A stretch of 7,266 bases of DNA from Clostridiaceae bacterium UBA4839 (lineage in GTDB: Bacteria; Bacillota; Clostridia; Clostridiales; Caloramatoraceae), in assembly GCA_002400085.1 (NCBI GenBank), contig DHEX01000002.1, forward strand, positions 3,866-11,131, in the 5' to 3' direction. Position 1 is the stretch's first letter. Each line of letters begins with the position of its first letter. The notes under the pieces are model-generated. The model saw only the letters and a program-made list of their open reading frames with translations. It ran no database searches and was not told where the DNA came from. Made by a program: the position numbers and the translations under genes. Shown piece after piece: positions 1 through 5,540 of the stretch.

Positions 1-131
1 ACCGTTCCGTTGATGAACGAGCGGAATTTGGTGGATGGAACGGTGCCAACACCCAGTATCAATTCTATTCTGTGGTATTTGCAGGATGATCTGAATTTGG
101 TGCGGCGGAACGGTCAAGACCGTTCCCTACC
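1..131. repeat. GC-richer intergenic repeat patch with palindrome (copy 1)
   Basis: This stretch is visibly richer in GC than the surrounding genes and appears non-coding. It holds an imperfect direct repeat: 24-44 and 93-114 both read gaatttggtg, then a short variable part, then ggaacggt. The octamer accgttcc at 1-8 recurs inverted at 37-44 and direct at 119-126. A perfect palindrome with 9-bp arms and an AA loop lies at 107-126. Positions 104-131 match 3092-3119 in 27 of 28 bases, so this is a dispersed repeat and not unique DNA. A 66-codon open frame across it reads through these repeats and has no believable SD, so I do not call it a gene. The left boundary probably lies outside the window. 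It could be a MITE-like or REP-like non-autonomous element; no terminal repeats or target duplication can be proven here. Confidence 0.72.
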
Positions 132-143
132 AATGATTATATT

Positions 144-176
144 ATTCGTAATTTGCATTCTTCTTAAATTACGAAT
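144..176. repeat. AT-rich inverted repeat
   Basis: A perfect 11-bp inverted repeat (attcgtaattt at 144-154, its complement at 166-176) surrounds an 11-base spacer. It sits directly after the GC-rich repeat patch. It has no T-run behind it and no GC in the stem beyond one CG pair, so it is a poor terminator candidate. It may be the edge of the repeat element or an mRNA or DNA structure upstream of tdk; its function is unknown. Confidence 0.5.
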
Positions 177-198
177 TGAAGATAAGTATATATTTGTG

Positions 199-227
199 TT
201 TAAAATATAAATAAATAGTGGTAAAAT
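199..227 (+). promoter_or_regulatory. Possible promoter of tdk operon
   Basis: The best sigma-A-like candidate ahead of tdk is an extended -10 (TG at 219-220, one base, TAAAAT at 222-227). The region 17 bases further up is only a weak -35 (TTTAAA at 199-204). Transcription would start near 234, leaving a short leader of about 28 bases before the tdk ATG. In such AT-rich DNA a match like this is easily made by chance, so this is a tentative call. Confidence 0.33.
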
Positions 228-261
228 TAAAAAATGGATATTAAATAGGGGGCGGGAATAT

Positions 262-840
262 ATGTATGGACCTAAAAATCATGGATGGATTGAAGTTATT
301 GTTGGACCAATGTATAGTGGGAAAAGTGAGGAGCTTATAAGAAGAATCAAAAGAGCAAGAATTGCAAAACAAAAGGTGTTAGTTTTTAAACCTGTAATTG
401 ATGATAGATATAGTAAAAATGATGTAGTTTCTCATGATGGGATAAAAGCTGAAGCAATTTGCATCAGCCGTTCCTCTGAAATTTTAAAATACATAACAGA
501 CGATACAGATGTTGTAGCTGTAGATGAAGTTCAATTTTTTGATGATGGAATTGTTGACGTTTTAAGGGGCATAGCAGATAAGAATAAAAGGGTTATATGT
601 GCAGGTCTTGATATGGATTTTAGGGGAGAACCTTTTGGACCTGTGCCAAAACTTCTTGCCATTGCAGAGTTTGTTGATAAGATACAGGCAATTTGTATGG
701 TTTGCGGCAACCCTGCTACAAGAACACAAAGGCTTATAGATGGGAAACCTGCTAAGTATTCCGATCCAGTAGTTATGGTAGGAGCTAAAGAAAAATATGA
801 AGCAAGATGCAGGAAGTGCCATATTGTTCCCAAAGAGTGA
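262..840 (+). CDS. tdk: Thymidine kinase (type II, TK1-like)
   Basis: Phosphorylates thymidine (and deoxyuridine) to the monophosphate with ATP in the cytosol, the salvage route to dTMP. The 192-residue product has the full family layout. The P-loop GPMYSGKS is at residues 15-22. The Walker B-like VDEVQFF is at 87-93, with E89 the expected catalytic base. The conserved GLDMDFRGEPFGP is at 115-127. A four-cysteine zinc site is formed by C145/C148 and C183/C186, and the YEARCR segment at 179-184 lies next to the thymidine-binding lasso. Length is normal (about 190-200). The ATG at 262 follows a strong G-rich SD (AGGGGG at 247-252). The next gene begins 9 bases after the stop, so the two are surely co-transcribed. 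Identification is secure; this TK1 class is typical of Firmicutes. Confidence 0.97.
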   Translation: MYGPKNHGWIEVIVGPMYSGKSEELIRRIKRARIAKQKVLVFKPVIDDRYSKNDVVSHDGIKAEAICISRSSEILKYITDDTDVVAVDEVQFFDDGIVDVLRGIADKNKRVICAGLDMDFRGEPFGPVPKLLAIAEFVDKIQAICMVCGNPATRTQRLIDGKPAKYSDPVVMVGAKEKYEARCRKCHIVPKE

Positions 841-849
841 GGTGCTATA

Positions 850-1059
850 ATGAAAGGGGTTATTGATAGGTTTGAAGGATTGTTTGCAGTTATAGTTTTA
901 GACAGTGGTGATGTTACTGATATTGAAAAAAGTAAAATCCCTGAAGGAGCAAAAGAAGGAGACGTTGTTATTATAGATGACAGCATTCATATAGACAGGG
1001 AAGAAACAGAAAAAAGAAAAAAGAAAATGGAGAATTACCTTAAGATGTGGGAAGACTAA
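850..1059 (+). CDS. DUF3006 domain-containing small protein
   Basis: A 69-residue acidic and basic protein with no membrane segment or signal peptide. The N-terminal half (residues 2-43, MKGVIDRFEG, then alternating hydrophobic strands and PEGAKEGDVVII) fits the small beta-barrel-like DUF3006 family (Pfam). The C-terminal part (about 48-67) is a charged helix rich in E and K. The function of the family is not known to me. Its SD (GAGTGAGGTG, 836-845) lies across the tdk stop codon, which suggests translational coupling to tdk. In other Firmicutes, DUF3006 genes often sit beside secreted metallo-beta-lactamase-like or nuclease genes (recalled, not checked); here the partner is tdk. Family call is fairly sure, role unknown. 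Confidence 0.82.
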   Translation: MKGVIDRFEGLFAVIVLDSGDVTDIEKSKIPEGAKEGDVVIIDDSIHIDREETEKRKKKMENYLKMWED

Positions 1060-1133
1060 GGATAGTTTGAAGGCTCAAGCTTTATAAGCAAACTCTACAT
1101 GAACGTAGGATTACTTGATTGGGGGGATACTTT

Positions 1134-2111
1134 GTGCCAAAAAAAACAAGTATAGGTGGTCAGGCAGTTATTGAAGGCGTTATGATGAGAGGACCTAAAA
1201 AAATAGCTATAGCTGTTAGAAAGGAAGATGGGAGCATTGAGGTGGATGTTAAAGACAGCATTCCATTTTCAAAACGAAATAAGTTTTTGTCCCTGCCATT
1301 TATAAGAGGTATAGTAGCCTTATTTGATTCACTTATCATAGGTATTAAATCATTAAATTTCTCTGCATCCTTTTATGAGGATGAAGAGGAGGAAACCAAA
1401 TTTGATAAATATATGAAAGAAAAGTTTAAAGATAAAGCAGATAACATAACTACAGGTTTTTCTTTTATTATTTCATTAATATTAGCAACAGTTCTTTTCT
1501 TTATAATTCCAACTTTAGGTGCTAACTTAATAAAAAGATATACAGAAAGTGCTTTTATAAAAAATTTATTTGAGGGAGCTATAAGGATCATTATTTTCCT
1601 TCTTTATATTTATTTTATAAGCAAAATTGAAGATATAAAAAGGGTACTTGAATACCATGGGGCAGAGCATAAAAGTATATTCTGCTATGAGAATGAACTT
1701 CCTCTCACGCCGGAAAATGCAAAACAGTTTACAACTCTTCACCCAAGATGCGGAACAAATTTTTTGTTTATTGTCATGTTTGTAAGCATAATTGTATTTA
1801 GTTTTTTTGGATGGCCTAATATCACTCAAAGGATAATAAGTAGAATACTTTTGCTTCCAGTAATTTCAGGAATATCCTATGAAATAATTAGATGGCTTGG
1901 GTACTCAGATAGTGCAGTTGCAAAAGTTCTTTCATACCCAGGGCTTATGCTTCAAAAGCTTACTACAAGAGAGCCTGATGAATCTCAACTTGAGGTTGGT
2001 ATTGCAGCTTTAAAGGCAGTGGCAGATGATTACATTATGGAAGAAAATAGAGAGACAGCTGTAATTAATAATGAAAAATCAAAGGATGACTTAAAGAATG
2101 AAAATATTTGA
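1134..2111 (+). CDS. DUF1385 family membrane protein (YqhQ-like)
   Basis: I chose GTG at 1134 as the start. The SD GGGGGGA at 1121-1127 lies 6 bases ahead of it, and the protein then begins MPKKTSIGGQAVIEGVMMRGP, the usual start of the family. An in-frame TTG at 1119 would lie in front of that SD. The 325-residue product shows a conserved N-terminal soluble part (residues 6-21), a PF-RG-DSL-G-KSL stretch around 55-75 and an acidic run near 83-88. Hydrophobic segments lie at about 110-133, 147-163, 210-226 and 236-250. Between the second and third lie the conserved HGAEHK (175-180) and HPRCGTNF (203-210) motifs, whose His, Glu and Cys residues could bind metal. The tail is charged and hydrophilic. 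The biochemical role is unknown; B. subtilis YqhQ belongs to this family. It overlaps prmC by 14 bases, implying coupled translation. Confidence 0.93.
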   Translation: MPKKTSIGGQAVIEGVMMRGPKKIAIAVRKEDGSIEVDVKDSIPFSKRNKFLSLPFIRGIVALFDSLIIGIKSLNFSASFYEDEEEETKFDKYMKEKFKDKADNITTGFSFIISLILATVLFFIIPTLGANLIKRYTESAFIKNLFEGAIRIIIFLLYIYFISKIEDIKRVLEYHGAEHKSIFCYENELPLTPENAKQFTTLHPRCGTNFLFIVMFVSIIVFSFFGWPNITQRIISRILLLPVISGISYEIIRWLGYSDSAVAKVLSYPGLMLQKLTTREPDESQLEVGIAALKAVADDYIMEENRETAVINNEKSKDDLKNENI

Positions 2112-2946
2112 AGCTGTAAAAGCCGGTAAAGATATGCTAAAGGGCTTTGAAACTGCATATCTCGATACAGAAGTAATTTTATGCTATATATTAAATAAGG
2201 ATAAAATATATCTTCATATTAATAAGGACGAGGAGCTTAATAGGGAATATGAGGATAAATTTTTTAGCTGTATGCGAAGAAGACAAGAGGGAGAACCAGT
2301 TTCATATATTATTGGCAATAAAGAATTTATGGGCTTAAACTTTTATGTTAAAAAAGGGGTTTTAATTCCAAGACCAGATACTGAGACTCTTGTAGAAACA
2401 GTATTAGATGAAATAAAAGATATTGAAAACCCTGTAATTGCTGATGTATGCTGCGGCAGCGGAGCTATTGGCATATCCATAGCAAATTACAGAAAAGATG
2501 CTTTTGTTTACCTTCTTGACATTATGGAAAGCCCTCTTGAAGTTTCAAGAATCAATGCACAAAAAAACAGCGTTGAGGAAAGAACATCTATAATGAAATC
2601 TGATTTGCTTAATTCCCTAAGAGGAAAGAAATTGGATGCTATAGTTTCTAATCCGCCATATATTAAAAAGGAAGAAATCCCAACTCTTATGAAGGACGTA
2701 AGGGATTTTGAACCCTTTGAAGCTCTTTGCGGAGGAGAAGATGGTTTGGATTTTTATAGAAAAATAACTATAGAGGCAGGAAGTATGCTGAGAAAAGAAG
2801 GACTACTTGCCTATGAAATAGGGTATGAACAAAGCCTTGATGTAAGGAAGATATTGTACCTTAATGGCTTTCATGATATAAGGTGTATTAAGGATCTATC
2901 AGGTATAGAAAGGGTTATAACTGGAAGAGGGAACTTCAATTCGTAA
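2098..2946 (+). CDS. prmC: Peptide chain release factor N5-glutamine methyltransferase
   Basis: A cytosolic SAM-dependent enzyme that methylates the glutamine of the GGQ motif in release factors. The 282-residue protein has the small helical substrate-binding N-terminal domain (about 1-75) and a Rossmann-type methyltransferase domain. Visible motifs are the RPDTE segment at 92-96, the SAM-binding ADVCCGSGAIGI at 115-126, an acidic residue at D141 suited to the SAM ribose, and the diagnostic NPPY at 185-188 that holds the substrate amide. The end DLSGIERVITG (267-277) is typical. The ATG at 2098 lies inside the DUF1385 gene, with AAAGGA at 2081-2086 as a somewhat distant SD. Its likely substrate, release factor 1, is encoded by the next gene, but 359 bases with a repeat and a new promoter lie between them. 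The last codons and stop fall in the 12-mer aattcgtaattt, also found inverted at 166-177. Confidence 0.97.
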   Translation: MKIFEAVKAGKDMLKGFETAYLDTEVILCYILNKDKIYLHINKDEELNREYEDKFFSCMRRRQEGEPVSYIIGNKEFMGLNFYVKKGVLIPRPDTETLVETVLDEIKDIENPVIADVCCGSGAIGISIANYRKDAFVYLLDIMESPLEVSRINAQKNSVEERTSIMKSDLLNSLRGKKLDAIVSNPPYIKKEEIPTLMKDVRDFEPFEALCGGEDGLDFYRKITIEAGSMLRKEGLLAYEIGYEQSLDVRKILYLNGFHDIRCIKDLSGIERVITGRGNFNS

Positions 2947-3040
2947 TTTAGATTTAATTCACCGCTGCGATAAGAAAAATATATTCCATTCATTTGACCG
3001 TTTGCAAAAAAACTCTAAGGTGAAAAATGCCAGATAAACT

Positions 3041-3119
3041 GTAGGGGACGGTCTTGACCGTCCCGCTGGGGGACGCACGAAATCGTGGGGGGGCGGAACG
3101 GTCAAGACCGCTCCCTACC
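3041..3119. repeat. GC-rich nested palindromic repeat (copy 2)
   Basis: Found in the prmC-prfA gap, which has no other gene. The outer arms 3041-3067 and 3092-3118 are inverted copies of each other, with two mismatches and two G-U pairs over 27 positions. Each arm is itself a palindrome: 3045-3064 (perfect 9-bp arms, TT loop) and 3095-3114 (9-bp arms, one mismatch, AA loop). A third small hairpin, cacga-aa-tcgtg, lies between them at 3076-3087. The right arm (3092-3119) matches 104-131 in 27 of 28 bases. The base composition is far richer in GC than the neighbours. This looks like a dispersed, non-autonomous repeat (MITE-like, REP-like or BoxC-like class). On the + strand it is followed by five T (3120-3124), so it may also act as a terminator after prmC. 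Confidence 0.8.
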
Positions 3120-3124
3120 TTTTT
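3095..3124 (+). terminator. Possible intrinsic terminator within the repeat, after prmC
   Basis: The hairpin at 3095-3114 (9-bp GC-rich arms, one A-C mismatch, AA loop) is followed after five bases by TTTTT at 3120-3124. The larger hairpin using 3041-3067 as the left arm would end just before the same T-run. It could end the tdk-prmC transcript before the prfA promoter begins. The gap between stem and T-run in the short form and the short T-run make this uncertain. Confidence 0.35.
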
Positions 3125-3169
3125 CCGCTGTAATTTGTTCATGAATGATAGAAGAGGGAAGAATATATG

Positions 3170-3199
3170 TTGTTTAAAGAAATGAATTTATGATATAAT
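3170..3199 (+). promoter_or_regulatory. Promoter of prfA
   Basis: A perfect -10 TATAAT at 3194-3199 is preceded by an extended TG at 3191-3192. A weak -35 (TTGTTT, 3170-3175) lies 18 bases upstream, acceptable for an extended -10 promoter. Transcription would start near 3206 and leave an AT-rich leader of about 100 bases before the prfA ATG at 3306. I see no clear riboswitch or attenuator fold in that leader. Confidence 0.58.
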
Positions 3200-3305
3200 T
3201 ATTTAATGTGAAGTTTAATGTATTGATAACTAATATTTAAATAATATTGTAGAGTTTGTCAAAGAAAATTTTATTAAATTCTTTTATTATGGAGTGGTGA
3301 TAGTT

Positions 3306-4379
3306 ATGCTTGAAAAGCTTGATTTTATTGAAGAAAAATATGATGATCTATCCAGAAAAATAGGTGATATAGAAGTAATATCTGATCCGCAGCTTTACCA
3401 AAAATATTGTAAAGAGCAAAGTGATCTTGAGGAGATTGTAACAAGCTATAGAGAGTACAAAAGCATATTAAAAAATCTTCAAGAGGATAAAGACATGGTT
3501 ATGAATGAAAAGCTTGAAAAGGAAATGAAAGAACTTGCAGAGGAAGAAATAAAGCAGCTTGAAGAGGAAAGGGATAAAAAGGAGCAGGAGCTTAAGGTTC
3601 TTTTAATTCCAAGGGATCCTAACGATGAAAAAAATGTTTTTATTGAAATAAGGGCCGGTGCAGGTGGAGATGAAGCTGCACTTTTTGCAGGAGACCTTTT
3701 TAGAATGTATACAAGATATGCAGAAAGACATAACTGGAAGATTGAAATGATGTCTTCAAATGAAACAGGGCTTGGAGGATTTAAAGAAGTTGTATTTCAA
3801 GTTAAGGGTAATGCAGCTTACAGCAGACTTAAATACGAAAGCGGCGTTCATAGAGTTCAAAGAGTTCCTGAAACAGAAGCAGGTGGAAGAATACACACTT
3901 CTACAGCTACAGTTGCAGTTCTTCCCGAAGCTCAAGATGTAGAAGTAGAAATAAATCAAAATGATTTAAGAGTTGATGTATATAGGTCAACAGGTCACGG
4001 CGGACAATGTGTTAATACTACAGATTCAGCAGTAAGGATAACACATATTCCAACAGGGCTTGTAGTAACATGTCAGGATGAAAAATCGCAACTGAAAAAT
4101 AAGGAAAAGGCTATGAAAGTTTTAAAAGCAAGACTTTTTGAAATGAAATCGACGAAACAGCAGTCTGAAATTGCAGAAGAAAGAAAGAGCCAAGTTGGAA
4201 CTGGGGATAGAAGTGAAAGAATTAGGACATACAATTTTCCACAGGGAAGAGTAACAGATCATAGGATAGGACTTACTATATACCAATTGAATGACTTCTT
4301 AGATGGGAACTTAGATGGAATGATTGATGCATTAACAACCCATGACCAAGCTGAAAAATTAAAGGATCTTGGAGAATAA
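3306..4379 (+). CDS. prfA: Peptide chain release factor 1
   Basis: Recognises UAA and UAG in the ribosomal A site and triggers hydrolysis of peptidyl-tRNA. With ATG at 3306 the protein has 357 residues, the family length, and begins MLEKLDFIEEKYDDLSRKIG as usual. The SD GGAGTGGTG (3291-3299) fits this ATG. In-frame GTGs at 3294 and 3297 lie inside the SD and are not believable starts. The N-terminal part is a coiled-coil-rich domain (about 1-100) with an EEE-LEEER-like stretch. The IRAGAGGDEAALFAGDLFRMY block follows at about 115-135. The stop-codon tripeptide is PET (188-190) in the VPETEAGGRIHTS context, as expected for RF1. The catalytic GGQ is at 232-234 in GHGGQCVNTTDSAVRITH, the site that PrmC methylates. 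It is transcribed from its own promoter and followed by a strong terminator 5 bases after the stop. Confidence 0.98.
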   Translation: MLEKLDFIEEKYDDLSRKIGDIEVISDPQLYQKYCKEQSDLEEIVTSYREYKSILKNLQEDKDMVMNEKLEKEMKELAEEEIKQLEEERDKKEQELKVLLIPRDPNDEKNVFIEIRAGAGGDEAALFAGDLFRMYTRYAERHNWKIEMMSSNETGLGGFKEVVFQVKGNAAYSRLKYESGVHRVQRVPETEAGGRIHTSTATVAVLPEAQDVEVEINQNDLRVDVYRSTGHGGQCVNTTDSAVRITHIPTGLVVTCQDEKSQLKNKEKAMKVLKARLFEMKSTKQQSEIAEERKSQVGTGDRSERIRTYNFPQGRVTDHRIGLTIYQLNDFLDGNLDGMIDALTTHDQAEKLKDLGE

Positions 4380-4384
4380 AAACT

Positions 4385-4411
4385 GCACCACAGATAGCTG
4401 TGGTGCTTTTT
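4385..4411 (+). terminator. Intrinsic terminator after prfA
   Basis: A perfect 9-bp stem (gcaccacag at 4385-4393 pairing with ctgtggtgc at 4398-4406) with a 4-base ATAG loop is followed at once by TTTTT (4407-4411). It starts 5 bases after the prfA stop. Its T-run touches the SD of the next gene, which leaves no room for a new promoter between them. Confidence 0.9.
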
Positions 4412-4425
4412 AAAAGGAGCCAGCT

Positions 4426-4800
4426 ATGAAAAAGGAATTTAAAGGCAGTAAATGGTTATTTATGATTTTCCCATCTGCAATAATTATAGTGATTTTTGTA
4501 TATTTTAAGACGTTATTTCATAAAAGCACCAGCTATATAAACTATATAAATATAATTTTCGATATTTTTCTGCTAATTTTGTATTTTTTTACGTTTTGTT
4601 ATAAAGTTATTATAGACAATAATAGGATTAGTTTTTATACTGTATTTAAAAGATATAGTATAGATATAGAAGATATGTCCTATGCAAGGTTTTCTTCTTT
4701 TATGATAAAATTTAAAATAAAAAGAACTAATTTATATATTTTAACTACATCAAAGGGAAGTAAGCAGCTTTTTAATATGTTTGAAATATATAAAAAATAG
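4426..4800 (+). CDS. Hypothetical membrane protein, two TM segments plus possible PH-like domain
   Basis: I do not recognise this as a named family. The 124-residue protein starts with a short basic stretch (MKKEFKGSK). Two strongly hydrophobic segments follow at about 10-28 and 40-60, with a short HKSTSY loop between them that probably faces outside. Residues 60-124 form a soluble, basic, beta-strand-rich part on the cytosolic side (strands near 59-64, 67-72, 76-81, 92-98 and 102-107). The strand pattern, with SIDIEDMSYARF in the middle, resembles bacterial PH-like (bPH/DUF304-type) domains on membrane hairpins, but this is an inference from pattern only. ATG at 4426 has a strong SD (AAAAGGAG, 4412-4419). 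The next gene follows 19 bases later and has the same overall plan, so the two are likely an operon and perhaps old paralogues. Confidence 0.85.
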   Translation: MKKEFKGSKWLFMIFPSAIIIVIFVYFKTLFHKSTSYINYINIIFDIFLLILYFFTFCYKVIIDNNRISFYTVFKRYSIDIEDMSYARFSSFMIKFKIKRTNLYILTTSKGSKQLFNMFEIYKK

Positions 4801-4819
4801 CCCTTAGGAAGGTGATAGC

Positions 4820-5440
4820 TTGAATATTAAAAAGAAGCTTAAAAAAGAAAAGTCTGTTAAAAAAAATACAATATGGTTTTCAGTAATTATAATGATTATT
4901 ATGACGTATGTAGTATTTGCTCTTTATTATTCAGGGTATTTTAAAGGTGGAGAAATTTTCTTTTCATTTTTATATATTGTTGTAGTTGATGGGCTTTTAA
5001 TTCTTAATATTTTAAGAATCATATCAAATGATAAATTTGAATTTTATCTTTCTAATGATAATGAAAAGATAAAAATAAAGGACGGACTGCTAAGTTCACC
5101 TTTTTCTATAAATCTTGATTGGATTTATTATATAGATGCAGCTCCTAAGGCTAATGCAGATGACATTGAAGTTTTAATTGTATCAAAAAAGGGCAAACGA
5201 AATAAAAGATTTCTGCCTTTTGATGATAATCTTGTAAAAGCTAAGCCTTATTATAAGAATACATATAAATATATAATGGAAAATAAGCCTTGTAAAGATT
5301 TATATTATTATATTGTTAGAAAATCTGGAGCAAAAAAATATTACTACCTTTATTTAATATACAAGAATGCTTATGATGCAAATTTTTCTGACAGGGCACT
5401 TGACTATATAAAGGATTTTTCTGAAGAATATAATTTATAG
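4820..5440 (+). CDS. Hypothetical membrane protein, two TM segments plus possible PH-like domain and helical tail
   Basis: Start is TTG at 4820, well placed after the SD GGAAGGTGA (4807-4815); no nearby in-frame ATG fits. The 206-residue product has a very basic N-terminus (11 of the first 15 residues are K, R or polar with 9 lysines), so this end should be cytosolic. Two membrane segments follow at about 18-38 and 45-67, then a soluble part. Residues 70-135 are strand-rich, with IKIKDGLLSSPFSINLDWIYYIDA aligning in style with the matching part of the preceding gene's product. Residues 135-206 are mostly helical and rich in Y and K, ending in an acidic helix. I know no function for it. A membrane-anchored sensor, scaffold or PH-like protein is possible. 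It probably is expressed with the gene before it. No terminator with a GC stem is seen after it. Confidence 0.85.
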   Translation: MNIKKKLKKEKSVKKNTIWFSVIIMIIMTYVVFALYYSGYFKGGEIFFSFLYIVVVDGLLILNILRIISNDKFEFYLSNDNEKIKIKDGLLSSPFSINLDWIYYIDAAPKANADDIEVLIVSKKGKRNKRFLPFDDNLVKAKPYYKNTYKYIMENKPCKDLYYYIVRKSGAKKYYYLYLIYKNAYDANFSDRALDYIKDFSEEYNL

Positions 5441-5487
5441 ATAAGAATAAACCTTCAATAATTTAAATAAATTTTATTATAGGTAGT

Positions 5488-5500
5488 CTATTTTAAATAG
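5488..5500. promoter_or_regulatory. Small AT-rich palindrome upstream of the ZIP gene
   Basis: The 13-base palindrome ctattt-t-aaatag lies 40 bases ahead of the TTG start of the transporter gene, in the 100-base gap that must hold any promoter for it. A weak -10-like TATTAT is at 5475-5480, with no good -35. The palindrome could be an operator for a metal-responsive repressor, but it is short, made almost only of A and T, and does not match a Zur or Fur box that I can recognise. Confidence 0.22.
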
Positions 5501-5540
5501 CAATCTTATATGTTTCAATCAATTTTTGGAGGTCGTATTC

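Noticed and set aside
144..176. Terminator of an upstream gene
   Set aside because: The stem is nearly all A/T and no T-run follows on the + strand, so termination is unlikely.
10..210. 66-codon open frame on the + strand
   Set aside because: It is read through the GC-rich repeats and the AT-rich inverted repeat, has no proper SD, and its product (with an NGQDRSLP stretch coming from the palindrome) has no protein-like features.
531..986. 151-codon minus-strand frame opposite tdk and DUF3006
   Set aside because: It is a shadow of tdk, whose motifs are fully conserved on the + strand; it has no SD and spans two real genes.
1064..1094. Possible hairpin in the DUF3006-DUF1385 gap (agtttg / caaact)
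   Set aside because: Only 6-bp arms with a 19-base loop and no T-run; it does not qualify as a terminator, and the operon probably continues.
1..3119. CRISPR array formed by the repeated palindromes
   Set aside because: Only two well-matched copies nearly 3 kb apart with genes between them, no regular spacers and no cas genes.
3206..3305. Possible riboswitch or leader attenuator ahead of prfA
   Set aside because: The leader is short and AT-rich, with only weak A/T stems and no conserved aptamer motif that I can recognise.
3760..3942. 60-codon + strand frame inside prfA
   Set aside because: It overlaps the conserved core of release factor 1 in another frame and has low-complexity Leu/Gln/Lys-rich content, as expected of a shadow.
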